DNA from: Hyalangium versicolor
Lineage (GTDB): Bacteria; Myxococcota; Myxococcia; Myxococcales; Myxococcaceae
Assembly (NCBI RefSeq): GCF_020103695.1
Contig: NZ_JAHXBF010000016.1
Coordinates: 125,790 to 189,789, forward strand
Length of the DNA stretch: 64,000 nucleotides
Direction: 5' to 3'
Below the pieces are notes generated by a model. The model did no database searches and was not told the origin of the DNA. It worked only from the letters and a program-made list of their open reading frames with translations. The translations under genes were made by a program, and so were the position numbers. Positions 7,805-17,100 of this stretch are shown in pieces; within the stretch, counting starts at the first letter, position 1; each line of letters begins with the position of its first letter.

Positions 7805-8964
7805 GCAGCGTGAACCTGTTGGCCCGCGAAGTGGCCGCGAAGATCGTTTTCTACGGACCGGGCCTGTCGGGGAAGACGACGACCCTGCGGAAGATCTACG
7901 AGACGGTCCGGCCGGCCCACCGCGGCGAGATGATGTCCATCGCCACCGAGGGAGACCGGACGCTCTTCTTCGACTTCCTCCCCGTCAAGGTGGAGCGAGT
8001 CAACGACTGCTCGGTGCGGCTGGCCCTGTACACCGTGCCCGGTCAGGTCTTCTACAACGCCACGCGCAAGCTGGTGCTCCAGGGCGCCGACGGCGTGGTG
8101 TTCGTCGCCGACTCCCAGCCGGAGGCCCTGGACTCCAACCGCGAGTCCCTCCAGAACCTGGAGGAGAACCTGCTCGAGCAGGGCATCCGCCTGGACCGCT
8201 TCCCGCTGGTGATGCAGTGGAACAAGCGGGACATCGACAAGGCCCTGCCCGTGGAGCAGCTCCGGGCCACGCTGAACTCGCGCGGGTCCCCCGAGTTCGA
8301 GACCTCCGCCACCAGCGGCCGGGGCGTGCTGGATGCGCTCAAGGCCATCACCCGGCTGGTGATCAAGGATCTGCGCGCCAAGCGCATCGTCCCCGCGCCC
8401 AGGGCCACGCCCGCCCCGGTGGCTCCGGGAGCAGGGCTGGAGGCGCAGCTGAGCCAGCACCTGCCGACGCGGCAGTCCCAGACGCTGCCCACGGTGCAGC
8501 CTCCGGCGATGACGCCCCGGCACAATCCTCCGTCTAGCTCCATGCCCGCGGTGCCCGCCCCGGCGGCCGCGGCGGTGCCTCCCTCCCGGATGGAGCTGAC
8601 GCCCACGGGCACCTCGGTGCCTCGCACGGTGGGCCAGCGCGTGTTCGGTCCGGCGACGGCGCTCTCTCCGGGCGATCTCTTCGATCATGCCCGCGCCGCG
8701 GAGACGGCCTTCGCCAGCGGCCAGTACGGCCCGTGCGTGACGGCCTGCATGGACGCGGTGCGCCGGGCCCTGGCCTTCGCGGGTGAGGGCACGTTGGCTC
8801 AGCAGGGCTTCCTGCTGCGGGTGGACGGCGCCGACCTTCTGCGGCTCCAGGGGCTCTCCAACAAGGTAGACACCGCGCGGGTGGATGACGCGGCCTTCGC
8901 GCTCTACTTCGTCATGCAGGTATTCATCCGCTTGAACGCGGCGGGCTTGCCCGAAACGGCCTGA
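7801..8964 (+). CDS. MglA-family Ras-like small GTPase with Pro-rich linker and C-terminal helical domain
   Basis: Residues 1-195 form a small GTPase domain of the bacterial MglA clade. The P-loop is GPGLSGKTT (19-27). The G3 region reads 'YTVPGQVFYNA' (77-87), where MglA proteins carry TVPGQ rather than the DxxGQ of Ras. G4 is NKRD (141-144) and 'SATSG' supplies G5. MglA controls motility and polarity in myxobacteria by switching between GTP and GDP states. This protein is about twice the length of MglA. Residues ~196-280 are a Pro/Ala/Thr-rich linker and 280-387 an unrecognised helical domain. It starts with a GTG overlapping the anmK stop, and is followed after 8 bases by the kinase-nSTAND gene. 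That linkage suggests it acts with the kinase, perhaps as a switch or GTP-dependent activator. It is unlikely to be mglA itself because no mglB lies beside it. Confidence 0.85.
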   Translation: MSSVNLLAREVAAKIVFYGPGLSGKTTTLRKIYETVRPAHRGEMMSIATEGDRTLFFDFLPVKVERVNDCSVRLALYTVPGQVFYNATRKLVLQGADGVVFVADSQPEALDSNRESLQNLEENLLEQGIRLDRFPLVMQWNKRDIDKALPVEQLRATLNSRGSPEFETSATSGRGVLDALKAITRLVIKDLRAKRIVPAPRATPAPVAPGAGLEAQLSQHLPTRQSQTLPTVQPPAMTPRHNPPSSSMPAVPAPAAAAVPPSRMELTPTGTSVPRTVGQRVFGPATALSPGDLFDHARAAETAFASGQYGPCVTACMDAVRRALAFAGEGTLAQQGFLLRVDGADLLRLQGLSNKVDTARVDDAAFALYFVMQVFIRLNAAGLPETA

Positions 8965-8972
8965 GCCAACCC

Positions 8973-11900
8973 ATGGCCGAGCGCGGTGGACCGGAGGACC
9001 CCGCAGCCTCTCCCGCCGGGCCCGAGATCCGCCCCGAGGACAACACCCAGACAGCGCCCGGGGCCGCTCCAGCCGCAGCCGCCTCTCCTACCCCCAAGGC
9101 CTCCAAGCACGAAACGCCCTGGACTCCTCCCATGGAGTTCGACGAGTTCCGCCTCGAGAAGCTCCTCGGCCAGGGAGGCATGGGCATCGTCTATCTGGCG
9201 CAGGATGTCTCCCTGGGCCGCTCCGTCGCGGTGAAGTTCCTCGCTTCGAGCGAGCCCGATCCCACGGTGCTCGAGTACTTCGACACCGAGGCGCGGACCA
9301 TCGCCCGGCTGCAGCATCCCAACGTCGTCACCGTGTTCCGCGTGGGCTCGGTGGGCGGCCACCCCTATATCGTCTCCGAGTACGTGGTCGGCCGGAGCCT
9401 GTCGCAGCTGCCCCGGCCGCTGCCGTGGCGGCGGGTCCTCAGCATCGCCCTGGGCCTGGCGCGGGGGCTCGCGGCGGCGCATCGCCAGGGCATCCTCCAC
9501 CGGGACGTCAAGCCGTCCAACGTGATCATCACCGAGAGTAGCGAGGTGAAGCTGCTGGACTTCGGTCTGGCCGAGCGCATCGATCGCAGCCTGTCCCTGC
9601 GCTCCTTGGGGAAGCAGACGCTGGCGGGCACGCCGCGCTACATGGCTCCGGAGCTGCTTCGGGGCGCTCCGGCGACTCCGCAGAGCGATCTCTATTCGCT
9701 GGGCCTCACCCTGTATGAGCTGTGCTCAGGCCGCCTGCCGCCCCACGCGCTGGCGCAGAGGATGCCCGAGGAGGCGCCCCCTCGCGTCTCCGTGGCCGCC
9801 CCCTCCGCCGAGGACACGCCTCCACCCATCCCGCGCGAGGCGCATGTCGATCCAGATCTGGCCGCGCTGATCATGTGCTGCCTGGCTCCGGACCCGGCCG
9901 AGCGTTTTGCCTCGGCCCACCTGCTGTGCGAGGCCCTGGAGCGCCTCGAGCAACCCCACGTCTCCAGGTCGCTCTCCGCCACCAATCCCTACCGCGGCAT
10001 GGCTCCGTACGAGGCCGAGCACCGGGAGCTCTTCTTCGGACGTGGCGGAGACGCTCGCGCGGTGCTCGATCGCCTGCGCCGCCAGCCCCTGGTCCTCGTG
10101 GTGGGAGATCCCGGGGTGGGCAAGTCCTCGCTGTGCCGCGCGGGCGTGCTGCCCCGGGTGAAAGCCGAGACCCAGGACGAGGGCCGGGACGTCACCACCG
10201 TCACCCTCTGGCCCGGCCGAAGGCCGCTGCGCGCCCTGGCCTCGGCGCTCGCGCCGCTGCTGGACCGGAAGGAAGCCGAGTTGGTGCAGGCGCTGACGGA
10301 CACTCCCACCTGGGTGGCACAGGCGCTGCGCGAGGCCTTTCCGGGGCGGCGAGGCCTGCTGCTCTTCATCGATCAGCTCGAGGAGCTCATCACCCTGGCA
10401 GAGCCTGCCCAGGCTGCCAGCTTCGCTCTTTTCCTGGGAGAGCTCGCCCTGCCCTCCGAGGGCGTGCGCGTGCTGCTGGCCATGCGCGGCAACTTCCTGA
10501 CGAGTGTGGGCGCGCTGCCCGGCCTGGCGAACGAGATCGAGCGGGCGCTCTACCTCCTCCAGCCGATGCAGCCTGAGGGAGTCCGCGAGGCCATCATCGG
10601 CCCGGCGCGCAGTCGAGGCGTCGTCTTCGAATCCGAGGACTTCATCCAGACGCTCATCGCCTCCACGCTGCATGGCGCGGGCAGCCTGCCCCTCCTCCAG
10701 TTCGCGCTCGCCGAGCTGTGGCAGCGAAGAGATCCGGCGCACGCCACCATCACCCGGCTGTCTCTCTCGGAGATGGGAGGCGTGGCGGGGGCGTTGTCCC
10801 GGCACGCGGATGGAGTGCTCGCGCGGATGAGTCCGGCCGAGCAGCAGGCCGCGCGGCGGATCCTCGTCCAACTCGTGACGACCGGAGGCATGCGTGTCCT
10901 GCGGAGCGAGGAGGAGCTGCTCGGGACCCCCGTCGCGGATTCACGAGCCGCCCTCCACACGCTCGCCGAGGGACGACTCCTCCACGTCCACACCGAGGGA
11001 GGCAAGGCTCGATACGAGATCGCCCACGACGCGCTGATGGTGAGCTGGGGCACGCTGCGCAACTGGCTGGACGACGACATCGGCCATCGGGCGGTGAGAC
11101 AGCGCGTCGAGGCGGCGAGCACCGAGTGGGAGCGCCTGTCCCACGCCCGGGAGGTGCTGTGGAGTCAGCGGCAGGTCGACGAGGCGCGGCCACTCGATCC
11201 CAACACCCTGACTCCTCGTGCACGCGCATTCCTGGCGGCTTCCCACCGGGCCTTGAGGCTGCAGCGGTGGGGGCGATATCTCGCGGGACTCGCGGTGCTG
11301 GGCGGGCTGGCCATCGTCTACGGCGGGCTCCGCCTGAGCGAGTACCTCGAAGAGAAGCAGATCGTCGAGAGCCAGGTTGCCACGGCCAAGAACCTCCTGG
11401 CCGACGGCAACACGCACGGAGAGCAGGCCCGCAGACTTCGCAAAGAGGCTCTCGTACTCTTCGACAATCGGATCCCCGAGAGTTCCAGGCCCGGCAAGTC
11501 CTCGAGCCTTCAGTCGCCTTGGGCTACGGCGGACCAGCTGTGGAGTGGCGCGCTCGAAACGCTCGATCAGGCCAATGAGAAATACGCCCAGGCCGACCAG
11601 CATCTCGAGAGCGCCCTCGATCGGGATCGACACCATGTGAACGCGCGATGGCTACGCATCCAGATCGCCTATGAGCGGCTGCGCCTCGCCGAAGACTTTC
11701 ACCAGCAGCGCCCACGCGATGAGCTGCAGGCTCGTCTGGAGCAATTGCTGGACAACGGGACCGAGAGTGCAATGTGGAAGCAGCAGCTGTCGGCACCCGC
11801 CCAGCTCGACCTCATCACCGATCCGCCCGGGGCACAGATCCAGATCAGCCAGTACAGCCCGAACGCTCGAGGTGTGCTGAAGCTAGAGCCGATCCGGCAG

Positions 11901-12896
11901 GCCGGCCCCACTCCCATCCGCAACGAAGTCCTACCCGCGGGCTCCTACCTCCTCCACATCACCCATCCTGGCCGCGCACCGGTCGATCTCCCCCTGCTCC
12001 TCTCACGGGGAGAACACGAGAAGGTCCCGCTCGCGCTCCCTGTCACAGTGCCTTCCGGATATGCCTACGTCCCCCCCGGCTGCTTCCTCCTGGGAACCGC
12101 CGAGCCAGAGAAGGTGCGGTGGTTCCTCCGCACATCGCCCCTCCACCGGTACTGCATTTCCGAGGGATACCTGATCGGGAAGACCGAAGTGACCTTCGAT
12201 GACTGGGTGACCTATCTCGACACGTTGCCCCCAAACGCACGGGCAAGGCACCTTCTGGACGAGCCACATCTGGGGGCCGCAGGGGCGATCACTTTGCGGA
12301 ACCAGCCCGGCACCGGCTGGGTCTTTTCCCTTCATCACACGCGCGAAGACGTCCTCACAGCACGAGAGAAAGAACCCTTCCGTTATCCCACCAGATCCCA
12401 GCGCACCACCGCTGACTGGCGTCGCTTCCCCCTGTCTGGCGTCTCCGCGGAGGATCTCAAGGGATTCTTCTATTGGTTGGACCGCTCAGGACGCCTGCCT
12501 GGAGCACGCCTGTGCAACGAATATGAGTGGGAGCACGCGGCGCGAGGCGCCGACGGTCGCTCCTACCCACATGGGGACGTTCTGCAGCCCGATGATGCCA
12601 ATATCGACACGACGTACGATCGGCAGCCCATGGACTTCGGGCCCGACATGGTCGGTTCCCACCCAGCCTCGGCAAGTCCCTTCGGACTGCTCGATACGTC
12701 GGGCAACGCGTTCGAGATCACACGGCCAGTGACTCCCGAGCTCGGGCGCATCGTCCTGCGGGGAGGAGCCTGGTACTACGATCAGGTTGTCGCGCTCTCC
12801 GCGAACCGCGCAGCCAGCGAGCCTACCCAACGCGACGCAACGATTGGTGTGCGCGTCTGCGCTTCGTTCTCTCCCGGTAGCTCGACCGGGGAGTGA
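8973..12896 (+). CDS. Ser/Thr protein kinase - nSTAND NTPase - transmembrane - FGE-like fusion protein
   Basis: This giant of 1307 residues has four parts. First, residues ~57-330 are a Hanks-type kinase: GQGGMG glycine loop, Lys88 in 'VAVKF', catalytic Asp178 in 'HRDVKPSN', DFG at 196-198 and 'GTPRYMAPE', all intact. Second, ~338-760 is an nSTAND-type P-loop module with the typical 'NPYRGMAPYE...FFGR' entry, Walker A GDPGVGKSS (378-386) and 'LLFIDQLEEL' as Walker B. Third, a hydrophobic segment (~768-786) is a probable membrane span, followed by a helical stretch. Fourth, ~1026-1300 is a formylglycine-generating-enzyme-like fold: 'YVPPGCFLLGT', 'IGKTEVTFDDW', 'ARLCNEYEWEHAARG', 'FGLLDTSGNAFE', 'LRGGAWYY'. 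The Cys pair expected after 'RGG' in active FGEs is absent, so this domain likely senses or binds. A kinase facing the cytosol and an FGE fold outside would form a transmembrane sensor. It is 8 bases downstream of the GTPase gene. Confidence 0.88.
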   Translation: MAERGGPEDPAASPAGPEIRPEDNTQTAPGAAPAAAASPTPKASKHETPWTPPMEFDEFRLEKLLGQGGMGIVYLAQDVSLGRSVAVKFLASSEPDPTVLEYFDTEARTIARLQHPNVVTVFRVGSVGGHPYIVSEYVVGRSLSQLPRPLPWRRVLSIALGLARGLAAAHRQGILHRDVKPSNVIITESSEVKLLDFGLAERIDRSLSLRSLGKQTLAGTPRYMAPELLRGAPATPQSDLYSLGLTLYELCSGRLPPHALAQRMPEEAPPRVSVAAPSAEDTPPPIPREAHVDPDLAALIMCCLAPDPAERFASAHLLCEALERLEQPHVSRSLSATNPYRGMAPYEAEHRELFFGRGGDARAVLDRLRRQPLVLVVGDPGVGKSSLCRAGVLPRVKAETQDEGRDVTTVTLWPGRRPLRALASALAPLLDRKEAELVQALTDTPTWVAQALREAFPGRRGLLLFIDQLEELITLAEPAQAASFALFLGELALPSEGVRVLLAMRGNFLTSVGALPGLANEIERALYLLQPMQPEGVREAIIGPARSRGVVFESEDFIQTLIASTLHGAGSLPLLQFALAELWQRRDPAHATITRLSLSEMGGVAGALSRHADGVLARMSPAEQQAARRILVQLVTTGGMRVLRSEEELLGTPVADSRAALHTLAEGRLLHVHTEGGKARYEIAHDALMVSWGTLRNWLDDDIGHRAVRQRVEAASTEWERLSHAREVLWSQRQVDEARPLDPNTLTPRARAFLAASHRALRLQRWGRYLAGLAVLGGLAIVYGGLRLSEYLEEKQIVESQVATAKNLLADGNTHGEQARRLRKEALVLFDNRIPESSRPGKSSSLQSPWATADQLWSGALETLDQANEKYAQADQHLESALDRDRHHVNARWLRIQIAYERLRLAEDFHQQRPRDELQARLEQLLDNGTESAMWKQQLSAPAQLDLITDPPGAQIQISQYSPNARGVLKLEPIRQAGPTPIRNEVLPAGSYLLHITHPGRAPVDLPLLLSRGEHEKVPLALPVTVPSGYAYVPPGCFLLGTAEPEKVRWFLRTSPLHRYCISEGYLIGKTEVTFDDWVTYLDTLPPNARARHLLDEPHLGAAGAITLRNQPGTGWVFSLHHTREDVLTAREKEPFRYPTRSQRTTADWRRFPLSGVSAEDLKGFFYWLDRSGRLPGARLCNEYEWEHAARGADGRSYPHGDVLQPDDANIDTTYDRQPMDFGPDMVGSHPASASPFGLLDTSGNAFEITRPVTPELGRIVLRGGAWYYDQVVALSANRAASEPTQRDATIGVRVCASFSPGSSTGE

Positions 12897-12990
12897 ACGG
12901 CTTCACAGAAAACCTGAGAACACGCTCACCTCGTCCTCGGGCCTCCCGTTGGTACTCCTAGCCATGTCCACCAATGAACGAGGTGCCTCG

Positions 12991-14076
12991 ATGAACGCGC
13001 TGAACAGGTCTGTGCTCTCCTGGATGTGCATCCTGCTCGCCACGCCGGCATTCGCCACAGGCCGTGCCTCTCCGAAGCAAGACTCGGCCGCCGCTTCCCC
13101 GCCGGACGCCAAGCACTACGCGCACCGGTGCCAGGGCCATACTCCCGACCGCGGCATCCAGCCCCAAGGGACCCTCCTGTGGGGTACCCGGCAGACGTGG
13201 CGTGAAGGGGCCCAAGATGGCCATGCGGGGAGCAGCGTGCTCGTCTCAGTCGACCTCGGAGGAGAGGTGAGCAAGGCCAATCCCTCCATCACGGCCCTGC
13301 GGCTGGACAAGGGGCATCTGGAGGCTTCTCCGCAGCCCTCCATCCCCCTGGTGGGCACCGTCCTCAAGGGGATTTCCAGTGACGGCAAGCCCGTGGAGGT
13401 GGCGCTGTGCGGCGCTGAGCCCTCCGCGGAGGATCCCTCGATGGTCTGGTACCGCATCGAGGCGTGGAACCCAGTGGCCCAGGAGTGGGAAAACCCCTGC
13501 GTGGCCACCCCACGCGTGCCAGATCCCCGAGCCCTGGCAGTGAGCGGCGTCTGGGATGTGAGCGGAGCGCACCATGACGCGCAGGGCCGCTTCACCCTGG
13601 CATGCGAGAATGGCGTGATCAGCAAGTGCATCACCTGGGGTTACAAGCCCTGGGCCACCCGCGACGGGCTGTCGCTGGCCTCGGTCCACCAGGCCTGCAC
13701 GCGCATGGCTCGCGCCGATTACTGCGGAGACGGCCGCAGCCACACCCACGATGGCACCACCATCGACATGTATGACCGGTACGGCATGCTCGTGCGGACG
13801 ACGCAGACCTCGGTGGACTGGGATCCGAATCGTGCTTCCTTCGAGGCGGCCTGGGCGCCAGATGGCGCGACGTGCCTGGCGCGTACCCGCGACGGACGCG
13901 CCCTGGAGACAGTCCTCCAGGAGTGCCCGGGACGCTTCCGTACGGTGGCGGCGGACCTGGGAGATGGCGATCGCTGCGTCGTGCAGCGCGTGAGCGTGAG
14001 CCCCGAGACGTACCTGCTGCGCAACCGCTCCTACGGCGCTCTCCACGGCACGGCCACCCAGGCCCGCAACCCGTAG
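12991..14076 (+). CDS. Secreted ADYC-domain protein
   Basis: This 361-residue protein has a Sec signal peptide (MNALNRS, hydrophobic core, 'TPAFATG'). The body matches the myxobacterial ADYC family: 'GTLLWGT' near the N-terminus, 'WYRIEAWNP', 'GVWDVSGAHHDAQGRFTLACENGVISKCITWGYKPW', split across ~185-215, and 'CTRMARADYCGDG' with the name-giving ADYC at 242-245. It then has 'HTHDGTTIDMYDRYG'. Paired cysteines indicate disulfides. The molecular role is unknown. The ATG at 12991 is preferred over 12964 because it gives a clean signal peptide and has AGG spaced seven bases upstream. It lies between the kinase-nSTAND gene (94 bases before) and the TPR-CHAT gene (56 bases after) on the same strand. 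ADYC is recalled from family knowledge, not searched. Confidence 0.72.
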   Translation: MNALNRSVLSWMCILLATPAFATGRASPKQDSAAASPPDAKHYAHRCQGHTPDRGIQPQGTLLWGTRQTWREGAQDGHAGSSVLVSVDLGGEVSKANPSITALRLDKGHLEASPQPSIPLVGTVLKGISSDGKPVEVALCGAEPSAEDPSMVWYRIEAWNPVAQEWENPCVATPRVPDPRALAVSGVWDVSGAHHDAQGRFTLACENGVISKCITWGYKPWATRDGLSLASVHQACTRMARADYCGDGRSHTHDGTTIDMYDRYGMLVRTTQTSVDWDPNRASFEAAWAPDGATCLARTRDGRALETVLQECPGRFRTVAADLGDGDRCVVQRVSVSPETYLLRNRSYGALHGTATQARNP

Positions 14077-14132
14077 CCCTGCGAGTCCTCTCCGTTCCCT
14101 GCCCCGCAGCCCCAGCTCCCAGGAGGTGTCCC

Positions 14133-17100
14133 ATGTGGCGAGTGATTGGATGGACAGTCGTGGTCGTCCTTTGCTGCGGGGCGGATGTGCCGGCGTCCGA
14201 AGCCCCCTCGGATACGAGGCTGGTGGAGGCTCGAGTCTCCCTGGACGAGGCGGCGAGCCTCGCGGAGGCCAACCAGTACGACGCGGCCCTGGCTCGGGCC
14301 GAGCACGCCCTGGCCCTCCGTGAAGCCGCGCTCGGCGGCATGCACCCGGATGTCGCCACCAGTCTGAACGTCATCGGCGTTCTTCATTGGTGGCATGGGC
14401 AGCGGACACTCGCGGAGCCTCCTCTGAAGCGCTCGCTCGCCATCCGTGAGGCCGTGCTCGGCAGGAAGCACCCGGACGTCGCTGCCTCGCTGGACGCGCT
14501 GGGCAACCTCTATGCGGATCTGGGGTTCTATGACCGCGCCCAGCCTCTCTATGAGCGCGCCCTCGCCATTCGCGAGAAGGCACTCGGCGGCACCCACCCC
14601 GATGTCGCCACCTCGCTGCACCACCTCGCCCGCCTCTACCAGTTCCAAGGGCGGTACCACTGGGCCGAGCCCCTCTATGCGAGAGCCCTCGCCGTTCGCG
14701 AAGCGGCACTCGGCAGCACCCACCCCGATGTCGCCGCCTCGCTGAACAGCATCGCCACCATCTACCAACTGCAGGGGCGATACAGCCAGGCAGAGTCCTT
14801 CTACGAGCGCGCCCTCGCCGCCTACCAGTCGGCGCCCGGCAACAACGCCATCTATGAGGCCTATTCGCTCGGAAACCTCGCCTACCTGTACCAGGACGAG
14901 GGGAAGTACGACCGCGCCGGGCAGTTCTATCAGCGCTCGCTCACCGTCTTCGAGGCGGCTCTGGGCCAGGAACACCCGAAGGCCTTCGACCTGCTCTACG
15001 CCCTCGGCCAGCTCCATGACAGCCAGGGACTGTACGGCGAGTCCGAGGCGCTCTACGACCGCGCGGTCGGCATCCTGGCAATGGCCCTGGGCAAGGAGGA
15101 TGCCGAGGCAGCCTCCCTGCTCATCCACCTCGGAGGACGCATCGAGCCCCTGTACGAGCGTGCCCTCGCCGTCAGCGAGGAGACTTCTCTGGGCAGGAAC
15201 CGCTCCCGCATCGTCACCTCGCGCCAGAGCGGCGCGTTGCTCGCCGACCCGAACACAGTGAGCCAGATGGAGCCGATCCTCACGCGTGCGCTCGCCGTCT
15301 ACGAAGGAGCGCTCGGGAAGAGCAACCCGGATGTAGCCACGGTGCTATTCCGGACCGCCGGGTTCTATCAAGAGCTCGGTTTGCATGGCCGGGCGGTGCC
15401 GCTCGTCCAGCGGGCGCTCTCCATCCAGGAGGAGACGATGGGCCCACACCATCCCCAGGTGGCTGCCTCGCTCAACCATCTCGCCTCCCTCTATGCGAGC
15501 CAGGGGATGTATGCCCAGGCCGAGCCGCTCCAGAAGCGCGCTCTCTCCATCTGGGAGGCATCCCTGGGCAGGAACCACCCGGACGTCGCCTCGTCTCTCA
15601 CCGAACTCGGTATCACCTACGTGCACCAGCGCGACCACCGGCGCGCGGCCCCGCTCTTCGAACGTGCGCTCACCCTCCGGGAGTCGACCCTGGGCGGCAC
15701 CCATCCCGACGTCGCCCTCTCGCTCATCGATCTGGCCGACCTGGCACAGGAGCAGGGCTCGCTCAAGCGGGCCGCGCGGCTCTATCTGCGTGCGCTCGCC
15801 ATCCAGGAAGTATCGCTGGGCAAGAGCCATCCCGAGGTGGCCATTACGCTCAACAAACTCGCCCGGATCCGCATCGCCCAGCGGCGCCTCCCCGAGGCCG
15901 TGCATCTGTTCACCCGCGCCTTCAGGATCTCCGAGGAAATGTTCCGCCACGAGGCGCTCGATCTCTCCGAGTCGCACATGGCTGGCTTCCTCCAGTTCCT
16001 CCGTGCCGACGAGGAGCGCATCTATGCCCTGCTGCGCGCCCACCTGAACGATCCGCGCGTCCAGCGCCTGGCGCTCGCCACCGTGCTGCTGCGCAAGGGG
16101 CGCTCGGTCGAGGAGACAGCCAACACCTCGCGGACGATCTACCGCAGCCTCGGCGAGGAGGATCGCGAGGGATTCGATCTGCTGCGCAGCCTGCGCTCGC
16201 AGCGTGCCCGCCTGTCGCTCGATGGTCCTGGGCGCCTGGCCCCCGGCGAGTACCAGGAGCGCCTGAAGAAGCTTGGCGAGCAGGGCGATGCCCTGGAGGC
16301 GGCTCTCGCCACACGCTCTGCCCCGCTCCGGGCGCTCGCCGCACTGCCGGCTCCGAACGAGATCGTGGGCCGTGTGGCCGCTGCGCTTCCCCGAGATGGA
16401 GCGCTGGTCGAGTTTGTCGCCTATACGGACGGTCCGCTCGTTCCCAGCCCCGGTGAGCCGGAGACGGCCCAGCGGCCGGGCCATCTGCGCTACCTGGCGC
16501 TGGTGCTCTTCGCGGACGGGAGCAGCCGCGCTTTCGACCTCGGCCTTGCCACCACCCTCGACAGTGCGGCCGCTCGATTCCGGGACGCGCTGGCCTCCAG
16601 TGACGTCGACTATCGGGCCTCTTCGCAGGAGCTCTATTCCCTCGCGATCAAGCCGCTGATGCCACTTCCCTCTAGCGTCCACCGCCTCTTCGTGGCGCCC
16701 GATGGGGAGCTGAACCTCACCTCATTCGCGGCGCTCCACGACGGGCAGCGCTTCCTCATCGAGTCCTTCGACGTCACCTATCTCACCTCGGGCAAGGAGC
16801 TGTTGCCGCGCTCGCAGGACATCACTCCGTCCCGTGAGCTCGTCGTCCTCGCGGATCCGGACTTCGGAACGCCGAAGGCCAGCCCCTCCAGAACCACGCG
16901 TTCCATGCCGACGTCTCGCGCGGGGCTGCTCGATCAGAGCTGGCCTCCCCTGCCCGGCACTCGCCAGGAAGCGATGGACATCCAGCAACTGGTGCCCCAT
17001 GCGCAGCTCTTCCTCGGCCGGGAGGCCACCAAGGATCGGCTCCTCCAGCTCACGGCGCCCGGAGTCCTTCACATCGCCACGCATGGCTACTTCCTCGAGG

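Noticed and set aside
7801..8964. True mglA
   Set aside because: Twice the MglA length, no mglB beside it, and different context.
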